Assembly (NCBI GenBank): GCA_002432715.1
Contig: DJGJ01000046.1
Location: 8,666 to 38,400, forward strand
Direction of reading: 5' to 3'
Source: Sphaerochaeta sp. UBA5849
Lineage (GTDB): Bacteria > Spirochaetota > Spirochaetia > Sphaerochaetales > Sphaerochaetaceae
DNA length: 29,735 nt
Under the pieces are notes generated by a model, which did not search any database, was not told the origin of the DNA, and saw only the letters and a program-made list of their open reading frames with translations. Below are positions 1-7,081 of this stretch, in pieces (position 1 is the stretch's first letter; the number at the start of each line of letters is the position of its first letter). A program made the position numbers and the translations under genes.

Positions 1-695
1 CCGCTGCGGATGCCTCCCAACAGGAGGATGGGGAATAACAGAGCCCAAATGCTCTCTCCAATCGCAGAGAATACTTCCTTTGTTGTAGCTTTTTCCCGTT
101 CTGCCCCATAGCCGCGGCGGGTGGAAGTGATCCAAACGGTAATCATCAGGCCGATCATCATAAGCAGTCCCACCAGCATGCCTGAAGCAAAAAGCCGGCC
201 GATGGAGACCTCACCGACAGTCCCATACAGGATGATGCCCACCCCGGGAGGAATGGTTGCAGTAATGAGGGAAGTCCAACTGATGACATTTGCGGTATAT
301 CCCTTCGAATATCCCCGTTCGATCATGTCAGGCCCGAGCACCCGTGCCTCCATTGAAGCATCGGCGATGGCCGAGCCGGAAACTCCTCCCATGCAGGTGG
401 AAAGAACCACACTGACTTGTGCCAGCCCCCCGTGCATATGACCGGTCAGGACCGAGGAGAGCTTCATCAAGCGCTTGGTGATTCCCGAGGAGTTCATCAG
501 ATTCCCGGCAAAGATGAACAGAGGAACAGCGAGCATGGCAAAGTTCTGTGTTTGGGAAATGGGCAGCTGGACCGTGATGGTGAAGGGCAGTTCAGGATGC
601 TGAAGAAAGAATGCCATTCCTGATATCCCGATTGCGAAGGCAACAGGCATGCCCATGACAAGAAATACGATGAATAGGATTGCTACAAGCAGCAT
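1..695 (-). CDS. dctM: TRAP transporter large permease DctM (partial, 3' end beyond window)
   Basis: Large membrane subunit of a tripartite ATP-independent periplasmic transporter; it carries the ion-coupled translocation path for an organic acid delivered by the DctP binding protein. I translated this strand by hand: the ATG at 695-693 opens a frame that stays open for about 231 codons to the window edge. It begins with a hydrophobic segment (MLLVAILFIVFLVMGMPVAF) and contains the family signature MGGVSGSAIADAS near residue 100, followed by ATIPPGVGIILYG. Full family members have about 425 residues, so roughly the N-terminal half is present. Its start lies one base after the dctQ stop (TGA-C-ATG), so the two are translationally coupled. 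The substrate cannot be read from the sequence. Confidence 0.93.
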   Translation of the reverse strand, partial: MLLVAILFIVFLVMGMPVAFAIGISGMAFFLQHPELPFTITVQLPISQTQNFAMLAVPLFIFAGNLMNSSGITKRLMKLSSVLTGHMHGGLAQVSVVLSTCMGGVSGSAIADASMEARVLGPDMIERGYSKGYTANVISWTSLITATIPPGVGIILYGTVGEVSIGRLFASGMLVGLLMMIGLMITVWITSTRRGYGAEREKATTKEVFSAIGESIWALLFPILLLGGIRS

Positions 696-696
696 G

Positions 697-1173
697 TCAG
701 ACCCCCTTCCTGCAGCTCTGGAACAGATTCTTGAGTTTAAGAATCGAGGTGATGATCATCAGGCTGCAACCAACAGGTACACAGAGGATCACCCAGGTAT
801 AACTGAAGCCGGGAATACCCTGGAACACCCTTCGATAGGAGATGAAACTAAGCTTCACCCCGTAGATTGCGAGTGCGGCGAGGAAGGAGACTATAAGCAG
901 GTAGTTGATGATGGTGATGATTCTGGCACTCTTTTCTGAGATTTTGAGCAGCAACAGCTCCATTTTCACCAATTTGTCATGGCGCAAGGCAACATCTGCC
1001 GCCAAAAAAACACTCCAGGCAAACAAGAAAAGAGAGAAATCCTGGGACCAGTTCACCGGCTTGTCCACCGATCTGGCCACGGCGCCAATGAATATGAGCA
1101 GGCAGCTGGCCGACAGAAATACTGCCGAGACTATGACTTCCAGTCTACATATCCGTTCATAGAATTTCCGCAT
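697..1173 (-). CDS. dctQ: TRAP transporter small permease DctQ
   Basis: Small membrane subunit that pairs with DctM in the inner membrane. The 158-residue product has four hydrophobic segments, including LEVIVSAVFLSASCLLIFIGAVA, WSQDFSLFLFAWSVFLAADVALR and IITIINYLLIVSFLAALAIYGV; the phrase W-x-x-E/D-F-x-x-F-x-F-x-W at about residues 40-55 is typical of DctQ. I chose the ATG at 1173 over one 33 bases upstream because AAAGGGGG sits just ahead of it at normal spacing and the upstream residues have no family resemblance. It lies about 150 bases after dctP, across a strong hairpin, and one base ahead of dctM. Confidence 0.92.
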   Translation of the reverse strand: MRKFYERICRLEVIVSAVFLSASCLLIFIGAVARSVDKPVNWSQDFSLFLFAWSVFLAADVALRHDKLVKMELLLLKISEKSARIITIINYLLIVSFLAALAIYGVKLSFISYRRVFQGIPGFSYTWVILCVPVGCSLMIITSILKLKNLFQSCRKGV

Positions 1174-1220
1174 GGAAACCCCCTTTCTAAAGACTGCAGG
1201 AAACATGCATTGGTATCATG

Positions 1221-1261
1221 ATGCGGGAGCGTGCTTTGACATAAGGCGCACGCACCCGCAT
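1221..1261 (-). promoter_or_regulatory. Intercistronic hairpin between dctP and dctQ
   Basis: The arms 1221-1234 and 1248-1261 are complementary over 14 positions with a single A-A mismatch (ATGCGGG-A-GCGTGC against GCACGC-A-CCCGCAT) around a 13-base loop. There is no T-run after it on the minus strand, so it is not a complete intrinsic terminator. Its place after a binding-protein gene and before the membrane genes suggests a transcript stabiliser or attenuator that keeps dctP mRNA in excess. Confidence 0.7.
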
Positions 1262-1322
1262 ACCTGGCGGAAGTGGTAAGCTAAGAATAACGACTGTACA
1301 ATCCGAGCGATGCCATGCTTTC

Positions 1323-2336
1323 TTACTTGGTTTTGCCCATTTCAGCATAGATCTTGTCACGGGCTGCCTGCAGGTTGAGTTTCACATAGGCAGCCTCTCC
1401 TGCAGCCTTGAACGCCTTCATGTCGATCTGAGCTTCCGGGATGACGGTCATACCCCTGCTCTTCAGCAGTGCCAAGTTTTTCGGATCCAACTCCTCAAGG
1501 TATTGGCGGGAAACCTCCAATCCAGCTTTGTTGCACTCTTCTTCCAAGATTTTTTGGTATTCGGGAGGCAGTGAATTGAACCACTTGCTGCTGATCACCT
1601 CGAAATTGATCAGCAGGATATGCTTGGTTTCATTCACATACTTGCAAACCTCATGGAAGTTTCCCGTCGCGGTGGCGGTGAAGGAGAGCTCGAGTCCGTC
1701 GATGGCCTTGGTCTGAAGACCGCTGAACATATCGCCGTAGTTCATGGCTACCGGAATTGCTCCGATGGCCCTGATGGACTCCTGCCAAATCGGTGCGCCC
1801 GGTGTTCTGATGCGCAGTCCATTCAAATCTTTGGGGCTGGTGACCGGCTTATTGGTGATCGTTTGCCTGAAACCTTGCACCCAGAAGAACGACAGGACCT
1901 TGAAGCCTTGGGTCCGTTCGAGCTCGGCCTTCCATGCCTGTACGGTGGGCAGCGTATTCAGTTTTTGGACTTCATCGAGAGTCTCGACAAAGTACGGGGC
2001 ATTCATCACCGCCATGTCGGGAACATACATGCCCAATCGTGCTGCATCGGTATTCTGTCCGATGTTTGCCCCCTGACGGATTTGCTCAAGGATGTCCTCT
2101 TCAACCCCCAACTGGGCGCTGGGATAGACTTCGATGGTCAAGCCGCCGTTTGTCCTTTCCTTGACCGCTTCAGCCCATTTCAAGAATGCAGCATGGTACG
2201 GATCCTGCGGTGTCAGTACATGATTGAAGCGCAAAACATACTTCTTTTCTGCGGGTGCTTCCTGCACCCCTGCGGCTGTGAGCAGTACGGAAGTGATGAT
2301 GAGAAAGAGTGAGATGATACTGATGATTTTTTTCAC
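1323..2336 (-). CDS. dctP: TRAP transporter substrate-binding protein DctP
   Basis: Periplasmic receptor of the TRAP system. The 337-residue product starts with a lysine-rich signal peptide (KKIISIISLFLIITSVLLTAAG) and then shows the DctP fold: YVLRFNHVLTPQDPYHAAFLKWAEAV, the GLTIEVYPSAQLG segment and the DLNGLRIRTPGAPIWQESIRAIGA segment, whose Arg normally salt-bridges the substrate carboxylate. GLQTKAIDGLELS matches the G-x-V/A-DG motif of the family. The start is a GTG at 2336-2334, preceded by AAAGGAGG at good spacing; no ATG is available there. First gene of a dctP-dctQ-dctM operon. Divergent sugar-phosphate mutarotase and Ldh_2 genes hint at a sugar acid or hydroxy acid as substrate, but this is inference only. 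Confidence 0.95.
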   Translation of the reverse strand: MKKIISIISLFLIITSVLLTAAGVQEAPAEKKYVLRFNHVLTPQDPYHAAFLKWAEAVKERTNGGLTIEVYPSAQLGVEEDILEQIRQGANIGQNTDAARLGMYVPDMAVMNAPYFVETLDEVQKLNTLPTVQAWKAELERTQGFKVLSFFWVQGFRQTITNKPVTSPKDLNGLRIRTPGAPIWQESIRAIGAIPVAMNYGDMFSGLQTKAIDGLELSFTATATGNFHEVCKYVNETKHILLINFEVISSKWFNSLPPEYQKILEEECNKAGLEVSRQYLEELDPKNLALLKSRGMTVIPEAQIDMKAFKAAGEAAYVKLNLQAARDKIYAEMGKTK

Positions 2337-2358
2337 AACGAACCTCCTTTAGGCTTGC

Positions 2359-2385
2359 TGATATCTTAGATAAATGATATCTTAG
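2359..2385. promoter_or_regulatory. Direct-repeat operator candidate overlapping the dctP -10 box
   Basis: The 11-mer TGATATCTTAG occurs twice, at 2359-2369 and 2375-2385, 16 bases apart. One copy covers the dctP -10 box and the other lies just downstream of it, so a protein bound here would block transcription. A weaker plus-strand promoter (TTGCTG at 2355-2360, 17 bases, TATCTT at 2378-2383) also overlaps, so both divergent operons could be controlled together. No regulator gene for it is in this window. Confidence 0.45.
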
Positions 2386-2402
2386 CATTGTCGATTTGTA
2401 AA
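2374..2402 (-). promoter_or_regulatory. Promoter of the dctPQM operon
   Basis: On the minus strand the -35 box TTTACA (2402-2397) is separated by exactly 17 bases from the -10 box TATCAT (2379-2374). Each matches the sigma-70 consensus at 5 of 6 positions. The start codon at 2336 leaves a leader of about 30 bases with AAAGGAGG in it. Confidence 0.65.
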
Positions 2403-2439
2403 GACTCTTGTTTTCACCATCACAGAAGGAGACGGAACG

Positions 2440-3345
2440 ATGGAAACAGCAGCACATTTGCACGTGCATCAGCTCTCCCGGACAGTTCAGAGGACAACAG
2501 GGCCGGCTCAATTGAGTGTTCTCCTTATTGAAAATGAGCAAGCCCGGTGTATGGTGTACCTGCAGGGAGCGCATGTAGCATCCTTCACTCCCAACGGCCA
2601 GGCCGATCTATTGTTCATGAGTCCATACAGCACCTATGAGAAAGGAAAGCCGTTTCGGGGAGGCATTCCAATCTGTTTCCCTTGGTTTGGAAAGCATCCG
2701 AAAAGGGATGACTTGTTCCTTCACGGCTTGGTTCGCACCAAACCCTGGGAACTGAGAGAGGCGATTGATATCGCCGACGGTTCGACCAAGCTCGTCTTGT
2801 CCACGGAGGATGACGAGTACACCCGCTCCATTTGGCCGCACCGATTCTCCCTGCAGCTAACGATAACCGTCGCCGCTTCCCTGCGATTGGAGATGCAGGT
2901 GACCAATACCGATGAACAGTCATTCTCCTTCGAAGAAGCCTTTCATACGTATTTTCGCATCGGCAGCTTGCAGGACTGCTCGATCACCGGGCTGGAGGGA
3001 TGTACCGTCGTTGACCGATCTGACGGCAATCGGGAGTACTCCCAAGACGGGTCCGTAGTCGTTGGCGGGGAGTTTGTCCGCATCTTTGAGCAGGCAGGTC
3101 CGGTTGTGGCACTCCATGATCCTGTCCTTGGAAGAAGCATCCGAATGGAACAGGAAAACCTGAAACAGGTCTTTGTTTGGAATCCTGGTGATGAGAAAGC
3201 AAAGCAGAATCCGGAAGTATTGGATGCCTGGAAGGATTTTCTCTGTGTCGAGCAGGTCAACAGCGGCAAAGCAGCCGTGGTCCTGGAAAAAGGCCGAACG
3301 CATCAAAGCACTCTGGTGGTATCGTCACTACCCTATGCAATCTAA
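2440..3345 (+). CDS. D-hexose-6-phosphate mutarotase (YeaD-type aldose 1-epimerase)
   Basis: Interconverts alpha and beta anomers of hexose 6-phosphates in the cytoplasm (glucose-6-phosphate 1-epimerase family, related to E. coli YeaD and yeast Ymr099c). The 301-residue length is normal. Seen in the sequence: KPFRGGIPICFPWFGKHP at about residues 69-86, the HGLVRTKPWEL motif with the catalytic His at about residue 95, FEEAFHTYFRI at about 164-174 and VFVWNPGDEKAK at about 245-256, all typical of this group rather than of galactose mutarotase GalM. The ATG at 2440 follows AAGGAG. The Ldh_2 gene begins 13 bases after its stop, so both form one operon divergent from the TRAP genes. Confidence 0.9.
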   Translation: METAAHLHVHQLSRTVQRTTGPAQLSVLLIENEQARCMVYLQGAHVASFTPNGQADLLFMSPYSTYEKGKPFRGGIPICFPWFGKHPKRDDLFLHGLVRTKPWELREAIDIADGSTKLVLSTEDDEYTRSIWPHRFSLQLTITVAASLRLEMQVTNTDEQSFSFEEAFHTYFRIGSLQDCSITGLEGCTVVDRSDGNREYSQDGSVVVGGEFVRIFEQAGPVVALHDPVLGRSIRMEQENLKQVFVWNPGDEKAKQNPEVLDAWKDFLCVEQVNSGKAAVVLEKGRTHQSTLVVSSLPYAI

Positions 3346-3358
3346 CAGGAGGGCACGT

Positions 3359-4453
3359 ATGAAAGAGGAAATCAGGATCGAGCGAAAAGCGTTGGAACAG
3401 TTTGTTGCAGGTGTTTTCAGGAAGCTGGGACTTTCCTCCGAGGAGGCTGCTGATTCAGCTGAGATCCTGGTTGCAGCCGATGCCCGCGGCATCCCAAGCC
3501 ATGGGGTGGCCCGGCTCTGGCGCTATGAGAATGGAATACGAAAAGGAATCATGGCAAGCTCTGTCATCCCGACGATTCTCCGTGAAACCCCGATTTCCCT
3601 GGTTCTGGATGCCAACGGTGCCATGGGTATGTATCTCAGCAAACAGACAATGACCAAGGTGATGGAGAAAGCGAAATTGAGTGGTGCCGCATTTGCTTCA
3701 ATTCGTAACAGCAATCATTATGGAATAGCCGGCTATTATGCGGAGATGGCTGCAAAAAACGATATGATTGGGATCTGCATGACCAATACCGCTGCGTTGG
3801 GGGTTCCCACGTTCGGTCGGATGCCGATGTTCGGCACCAATCCCATTGCCTTTTCGATACCCGGTCACACAGGGAAGCTTTTCACCCTGGATATGTCCAC
3901 CACAGCGGTGACACGAGGAAAAATTGAAGTGTATGAGCGCGAGCAGCAGGAGCTGCCCCAGGGATGGGCGGTGGATACCAAGGGACAGGTAACCAGCAAT
4001 GCGGGCCAATTGCTCCAGGACATGCTCTATCAGAGGGGAGGAGGGCTCATTCCACTCGGAGGTGCGGGAGAACTTTTCGGTGGGCACAAGGGATATGGCT
4101 TGGCAGTCATGGTTGATATCATGACTGCAATCACCAGCGGCGGGGTGTTCGGCAAGTCCGTCATGGACAGTGAGGCCACCAGTGCACGCGTCTGCCATTT
4201 CTTCGGAGCCATCCGGCTTGATGTATTCCGAGATCCCGAGAAATTGAAAACCGATATGGATAGGCTGTTGGAAGAATTGAACAACACCGAGCCCGCTGAA
4301 GGGTGTGAACGAGTCTATTATGCTGGTCAGAAGGAGCATGAAGCTGAAAGAAACAGCAATCTCAACGGCGTCCCCCTCTCATTGAAGGTGTTTGAGCAGC
4401 TGTGCTCGATCGGAAAGAGGGCCGGGGTGGAGTTCCCCCAGCCCCTCTTGTGA
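3359..4453 (+). CDS. Ldh_2 family NAD(P)-dependent 2-hydroxyacid/diketogulonate-type oxidoreductase
   Basis: Member of the malate/L-lactate dehydrogenase type 2 family (MDH/YbiC/YiaK/ComC), which reduces 2-oxo acids or oxidises 2-hydroxy acids with NAD(P). The 364-residue product has the hallmark DARGIPSHGVARLWRY near residues 40-56, SNHYGIAGYYAEMA, LDMSTTAVTRGKIE, and the C-terminal GGHKGYGLAVMVD motif. The ATG at 3359 is chosen because AGGAGGG precedes it; the open frame extends upstream into the mutarotase gene but is out of frame with any real protein there. In E. coli the relative YiaK (2,3-diketo-L-gulonate reductase) is encoded with the YiaMNO TRAP transporter, so the link to the divergent TRAP operon is suggestive. 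The exact substrate is unknown. Confidence 0.9.
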   Translation: MKEEIRIERKALEQFVAGVFRKLGLSSEEAADSAEILVAADARGIPSHGVARLWRYENGIRKGIMASSVIPTILRETPISLVLDANGAMGMYLSKQTMTKVMEKAKLSGAAFASIRNSNHYGIAGYYAEMAAKNDMIGICMTNTAALGVPTFGRMPMFGTNPIAFSIPGHTGKLFTLDMSTTAVTRGKIEVYEREQQELPQGWAVDTKGQVTSNAGQLLQDMLYQRGGGLIPLGGAGELFGGHKGYGLAVMVDIMTAITSGGVFGKSVMDSEATSARVCHFFGAIRLDVFRDPEKLKTDMDRLLEELNNTEPAEGCERVYYAGQKEHEAERNSNLNGVPLSLKVFEQLCSIGKRAGVEFPQPLL

Positions 4454-4461
4454 CTGGGTTG

Positions 4462-5103
4462 TTATCGCTTCTTGCTTCGGCGCTTTTCAAAATCCTGCTT
4501 GATCTCCTGATTCCAGTTCTCAGGAACCGTCTTGTAGGCCCGTACACTGCAGACTGCATCGCATACCGCATCGAAGTTGGCCTGGATGCCCTCGCTGTCG
4601 GCATGAAAGCTTTGGGCACGGTCGGCATGGATACCCAGGTTTGTGGCTGTCTCGATTGCATCGATGTTTGCACCCAGGAAGATGAACTCCCACTTCTCCT
4701 GTTGCTTTGCTTTGATCAAATCCTTGATTGCATCAGGACCGTACTCCCTGCTTGCGTTCTCCTGCCCATCGGTGATGATGACCACCAGTACCTGCTCCGC
4801 CTGATATTCTGCTTGCAGATGCTTCTGGGCATTCTCAATCGTATGCACCGTCCGCCCGATGGCATCCAGCACCGCCGTGCTGCCGCCCACGCAGTACTCC
4901 TTCTCTGTAATCGCCTTCACCGCCTTGATCGGCAGCCGGTTATGAAGCAGCTCATAGGTGTTGTCAAACAAGGCGGTGGTGATGAAGCACTCACCCTCAA
5001 CACGTTTTTGCTTGTCCAGCATCGCATTGAATCCCCCGATGGTGTCGGATTCCAAGCCGCTCATTGAACCACTCTTGTCGAGAATAAAAACCAATTCGGT
5101 CAT
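4462..5103 (-). CDS. von Willebrand factor A (vWA) domain protein
   Basis: Single-domain, 213-residue cytoplasmic vWA protein with no signal peptide. The metal-ion-dependent adhesion site is intact: D9-x-S11-x-S13 (FILDKSGSMSG), a Thr in GGSTAVLDAIG near residue 75 and Asp in VVIITDGQEN near residue 110. The phrase KWEFIFLGANIDAIETA recalls vWA proteins seen in phage and stress-response clusters. It probably acts as a metal-dependent scaffold that binds a partner. It is the last gene of the minus-strand run after the macro-domain gene, 74 bases downstream of it, and its Shine-Dalgarno AAGGAGG is inside a perfect hairpin. It ends 8 bases from the convergent Ldh_2 gene with no visible terminator. 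Confidence 0.88.
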   Translation of the reverse strand: MTELVFILDKSGSMSGLESDTIGGFNAMLDKQKRVEGECFITTALFDNTYELLHNRLPIKAVKAITEKEYCVGGSTAVLDAIGRTVHTIENAQKHLQAEYQAEQVLVVIITDGQENASREYGPDAIKDLIKAKQQEKWEFIFLGANIDAIETATNLGIHADRAQSFHADSEGIQANFDAVCDAVCSVRAYKTVPENWNQEIKQDFEKRRSKKR

Positions 5104-5112
5104 ATCTGCACC

Positions 5113-5133
5113 CTCCTTAGGCTACCTAAGGAG
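5113..5133 (-). promoter_or_regulatory. Perfect 9-bp hairpin covering the vWA gene's ribosome binding site
   Basis: The 21-base element reads, on the minus strand, CTCCTTAGG-TAG-CCTAAGGAG: two perfectly complementary 9-base arms around a 3-base loop. The 3' arm contains AAGGAG, which continues into AAGGAGGGTGCAGATATG, i.e. the Shine-Dalgarno of the vWA gene. No T-run follows, so it is not an intrinsic terminator. The likely effect is to hide the ribosome binding site unless the hairpin is opened by a protein, temperature or ribosome movement from upstream. Confidence 0.72.
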
Positions 5134-5177
5134 TACCATGTCCTGTTTTGCCAAAGGTCACTTGGGAGGCGACAAAT

Positions 5178-6140
5178 TCAACTGCCCAGAAGCGGCTGGT
5201 CGTAGCTGAACAAAATCTCGTTGATGGCGAATATGTCGTAGATGTGTTCGGTCAGGCAGTATTCAACGATCACATCGAACTTGCTTGCATGGGATAAGGA
5301 GTACCCTGCCAAGCCCAAAAGCCACTGTGCCTCCTCAAGGCTCAGCTCCAACGCCACGGCAAGGGCTAGAATGGTCTTCTTGCCCGGCATGTAGCCGTTG
5401 CCGCTTCTGATCTTTGAGAAGTGCTTGCGGTCGAGGTTTGCCTTCTTGTACACCTGAACCTCGGTTTTCTTCTTCTGCTGGATAAGCCTGAGCAGGGAGT
5501 CGCAAAAGGGTTCATCCAGTGTCTGCAGCATATCTTCGAGGGAAGGCTGCGAAGCATGGACACAGCCGTCTCTGAAAGCATCCATCCCGACATCGAACAT
5601 CTGTTGCTCCAGCGTAGGGTCGTAAGCCGTATCGAGGTAACGATCCACCTGCTCCAGCAGTGCGCTTTTCGGTCGCAGAGTTTCGAAGAGAACCAGATGG
5701 ACCTCCATCTCGTGTTCCTGAAGAAAGCCTTGGATTGCATCGGCGGCCACCCTGAGTGCATCTTCTTTCGGATAGCCGTAGATGCCGCTGCTGATCAGGG
5801 GGAATGCGATGCTTTTGCACCGGTATTGTTTTGCAAGGGCGAGACTGTTTGTGTAACAGGCTCGAAGCTGGGCTTCCTCGCCGCTGCTGCCGTCCCTGTA
5901 AACAGGACCTGCAGTATGGATGACAAACTTCGACGGCAGGTTGAAGGCTGCAGTAAGCACCGCATCAGCTGTCTTGATCGGAGCAAGCGGGGCACAAGCC
6001 CTCTCCATCTCCTCTATTCCGGCTGCCTTGAAAATTGCACCGCACACCCCGCCTCCCATCGACAGAGCGGTATTGGCGGCATTGACGATGGCATCGGTTT
6101 TCATGGTGGTAATATCGCTTTTGACAAGGAAAAAGGGCAT
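5178..6140 (-). CDS. Macro domain protein with C-terminal XRE-like helix-turn-helix region
   Basis: N-terminal macro domain (about residues 1-165) that binds ADP-ribose: VKSDITTMKTDAIVNAAN with N20 and N23, the GGGV loop at 29-32 and the phosphate-binding ISSGIYGYPKEDALR near residue 115. At the position where MacroD/YmdB hydrolases have Asp in GGGVDGAIH, this protein reads GGGVCGAIF (C33), so hydrolase activity may be altered. Residues about 225-320 (VYKKANLDRKHFSKIRSGNG, then KKTILALAVALELSLEEAQ) resemble an XRE-type helix-turn-helix and a short helical tail; the whole layout is a recurring macro-HTH architecture. The gene starts 2 bases after the PARG stop, so it is co-transcribed with it. 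Role inferred: ADP-ribose sensing or removal, possibly coupled to DNA binding. Confidence 0.88.
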   Translation of the reverse strand: MPFFLVKSDITTMKTDAIVNAANTALSMGGGVCGAIFKAAGIEEMERACAPLAPIKTADAVLTAAFNLPSKFVIHTAGPVYRDGSSGEEAQLRACYTNSLALAKQYRCKSIAFPLISSGIYGYPKEDALRVAADAIQGFLQEHEMEVHLVLFETLRPKSALLEQVDRYLDTAYDPTLEQQMFDVGMDAFRDGCVHASQPSLEDMLQTLDEPFCDSLLRLIQQKKKTEVQVYKKANLDRKHFSKIRSGNGYMPGKKTILALAVALELSLEEAQWLLGLAGYSLSHASKFDVIVEYCLTEHIYDIFAINEILFSYDQPLLGS

Positions 6141-6142
6141 GG

Positions 6143-7072
6143 TTATGATCCTTGGCTCGATGCAAACACCTGCTCAAACGGCTTGAAGTTCCCTTCAGGG
6201 TTGAACCACTTGTGCGTGTTGTGATCATCGAGAATGGCGAATATGATATGTTCAAAGACACCTTGGTAGGCAGGCTCCCCAAGAACCTCCTTGAACAGCA
6301 TGGCAATATGGTTGGGAGGGTTGGCAAAAGCGCCGCAACCAAAAGCTCCAAGCACAAGGTTTGTGTGGTGGTGTGCAAGGGCGATATTGAACATGGTCCT
6401 GATCTTGCACTTGGTCGGCTCGATGAAAGAGTTTTCAAGCCAGTAGTGGTCGTTGTGGTCGCGCAACAGGTTGGGTTCATGAATGGCAGCCACCGCCATG
6501 AAGGAGAGCTTCAGCGGTTCATCGAGCTTGGGATAGCCTTCCTGCTCGGTACCTCGGAAAACTGTTACCCCGGGAGAGTAGACACCTCCATGGTTTCGAT
6601 CCAACGGATAGGACTCCGGCCGTCTGGGAACATTGAAGGAATGTCCGATATCGCTGAATTGGTAAAGCGACCGATAGTAGTTGGAAATGCGGAAAAGGTA
6701 CTCTTCCTGGGACCCTGCACCGCTCAGCACTCCACCTCCTGGTTGATGGCGGTTGGCCATGTTCAGCACGACCGGGTTCTCCAAAAGCCTCGCGGCCTTG
6801 ATGGTATCGAGCTGTTTCACCTCTACCAGCGTAGTGCTTTTTTCTTTCGGCTTGCTTGATGCAAGCTGTTCTTGGTAGAGGGCCGATCCTTCAAGCAGAG
6901 GCGCTTCATCATCAAAGGCAATCTTTCTTCCACCTTTTGATATGTAGAAGCCCTTGTGTACATCCCCGATGGTATCGAGAAACACATCCCGCCTGAGTGC
7001 ATGCATCTTGTCAAAGTCCTGTTCGCGCGAAGCCCGTTCAAATTGCTCATGCCATCTTCCAGCGTCCCACAT
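6143..7072 (-). CDS. Bacterial-type poly(ADP-ribose) glycohydrolase (TIGR02452 family)
   Basis: Predicted to remove ADP-ribose from proteins or poly(ADP-ribose) chains by the macrodomain-type PARG mechanism. The 309-residue product shows the diagnostic loop GGG(112-114)-x7-Q122-E123-E124 in NMANRHQPGGGVLSGAGSQE, with the two adjacent glutamates that form the catalytic pair in characterised bacterial PARGs. The second loop VLGAFGCGAFANPP near residue 245 binds the diphosphate. The ATG at 7072 is 9 bases after the methyltransferase stop, and its Shine-Dalgarno (TAGGAGAG) includes that stop codon, so translation is coupled. No ADP-ribosyltransferase gene is visible in the window, so the modified target is unknown. 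Confidence 0.92.
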   Translation of the reverse strand: MWDAGRWHEQFERASREQDFDKMHALRRDVFLDTIGDVHKGFYISKGGRKIAFDDEAPLLEGSALYQEQLASSKPKEKSTTLVEVKQLDTIKAARLLENPVVLNMANRHQPGGGVLSGAGSQEEYLFRISNYYRSLYQFSDIGHSFNVPRRPESYPLDRNHGGVYSPGVTVFRGTEQEGYPKLDEPLKLSFMAVAAIHEPNLLRDHNDHYWLENSFIEPTKCKIRTMFNIALAHHHTNLVLGAFGCGAFANPPNHIAMLFKEVLGEPAYQGVFEHIIFAILDDHNTHKWFNPEGNFKPFEQVFASSQGS

Positions 7073-7081
7073 ACCTCTCTC

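Noticed and set aside
4462..5103. Tellurite-resistance TerY-type role for the vWA protein
   Set aside because: No TerD, TerZ or other ter genes are present in the window; the neighbours are ADP-ribose enzymes.
5113..5133. Intrinsic terminator between the macro and vWA genes
   Set aside because: The stem is perfect but no T-run follows on the minus strand, and its 3' arm is the ribosome binding site of the next gene.
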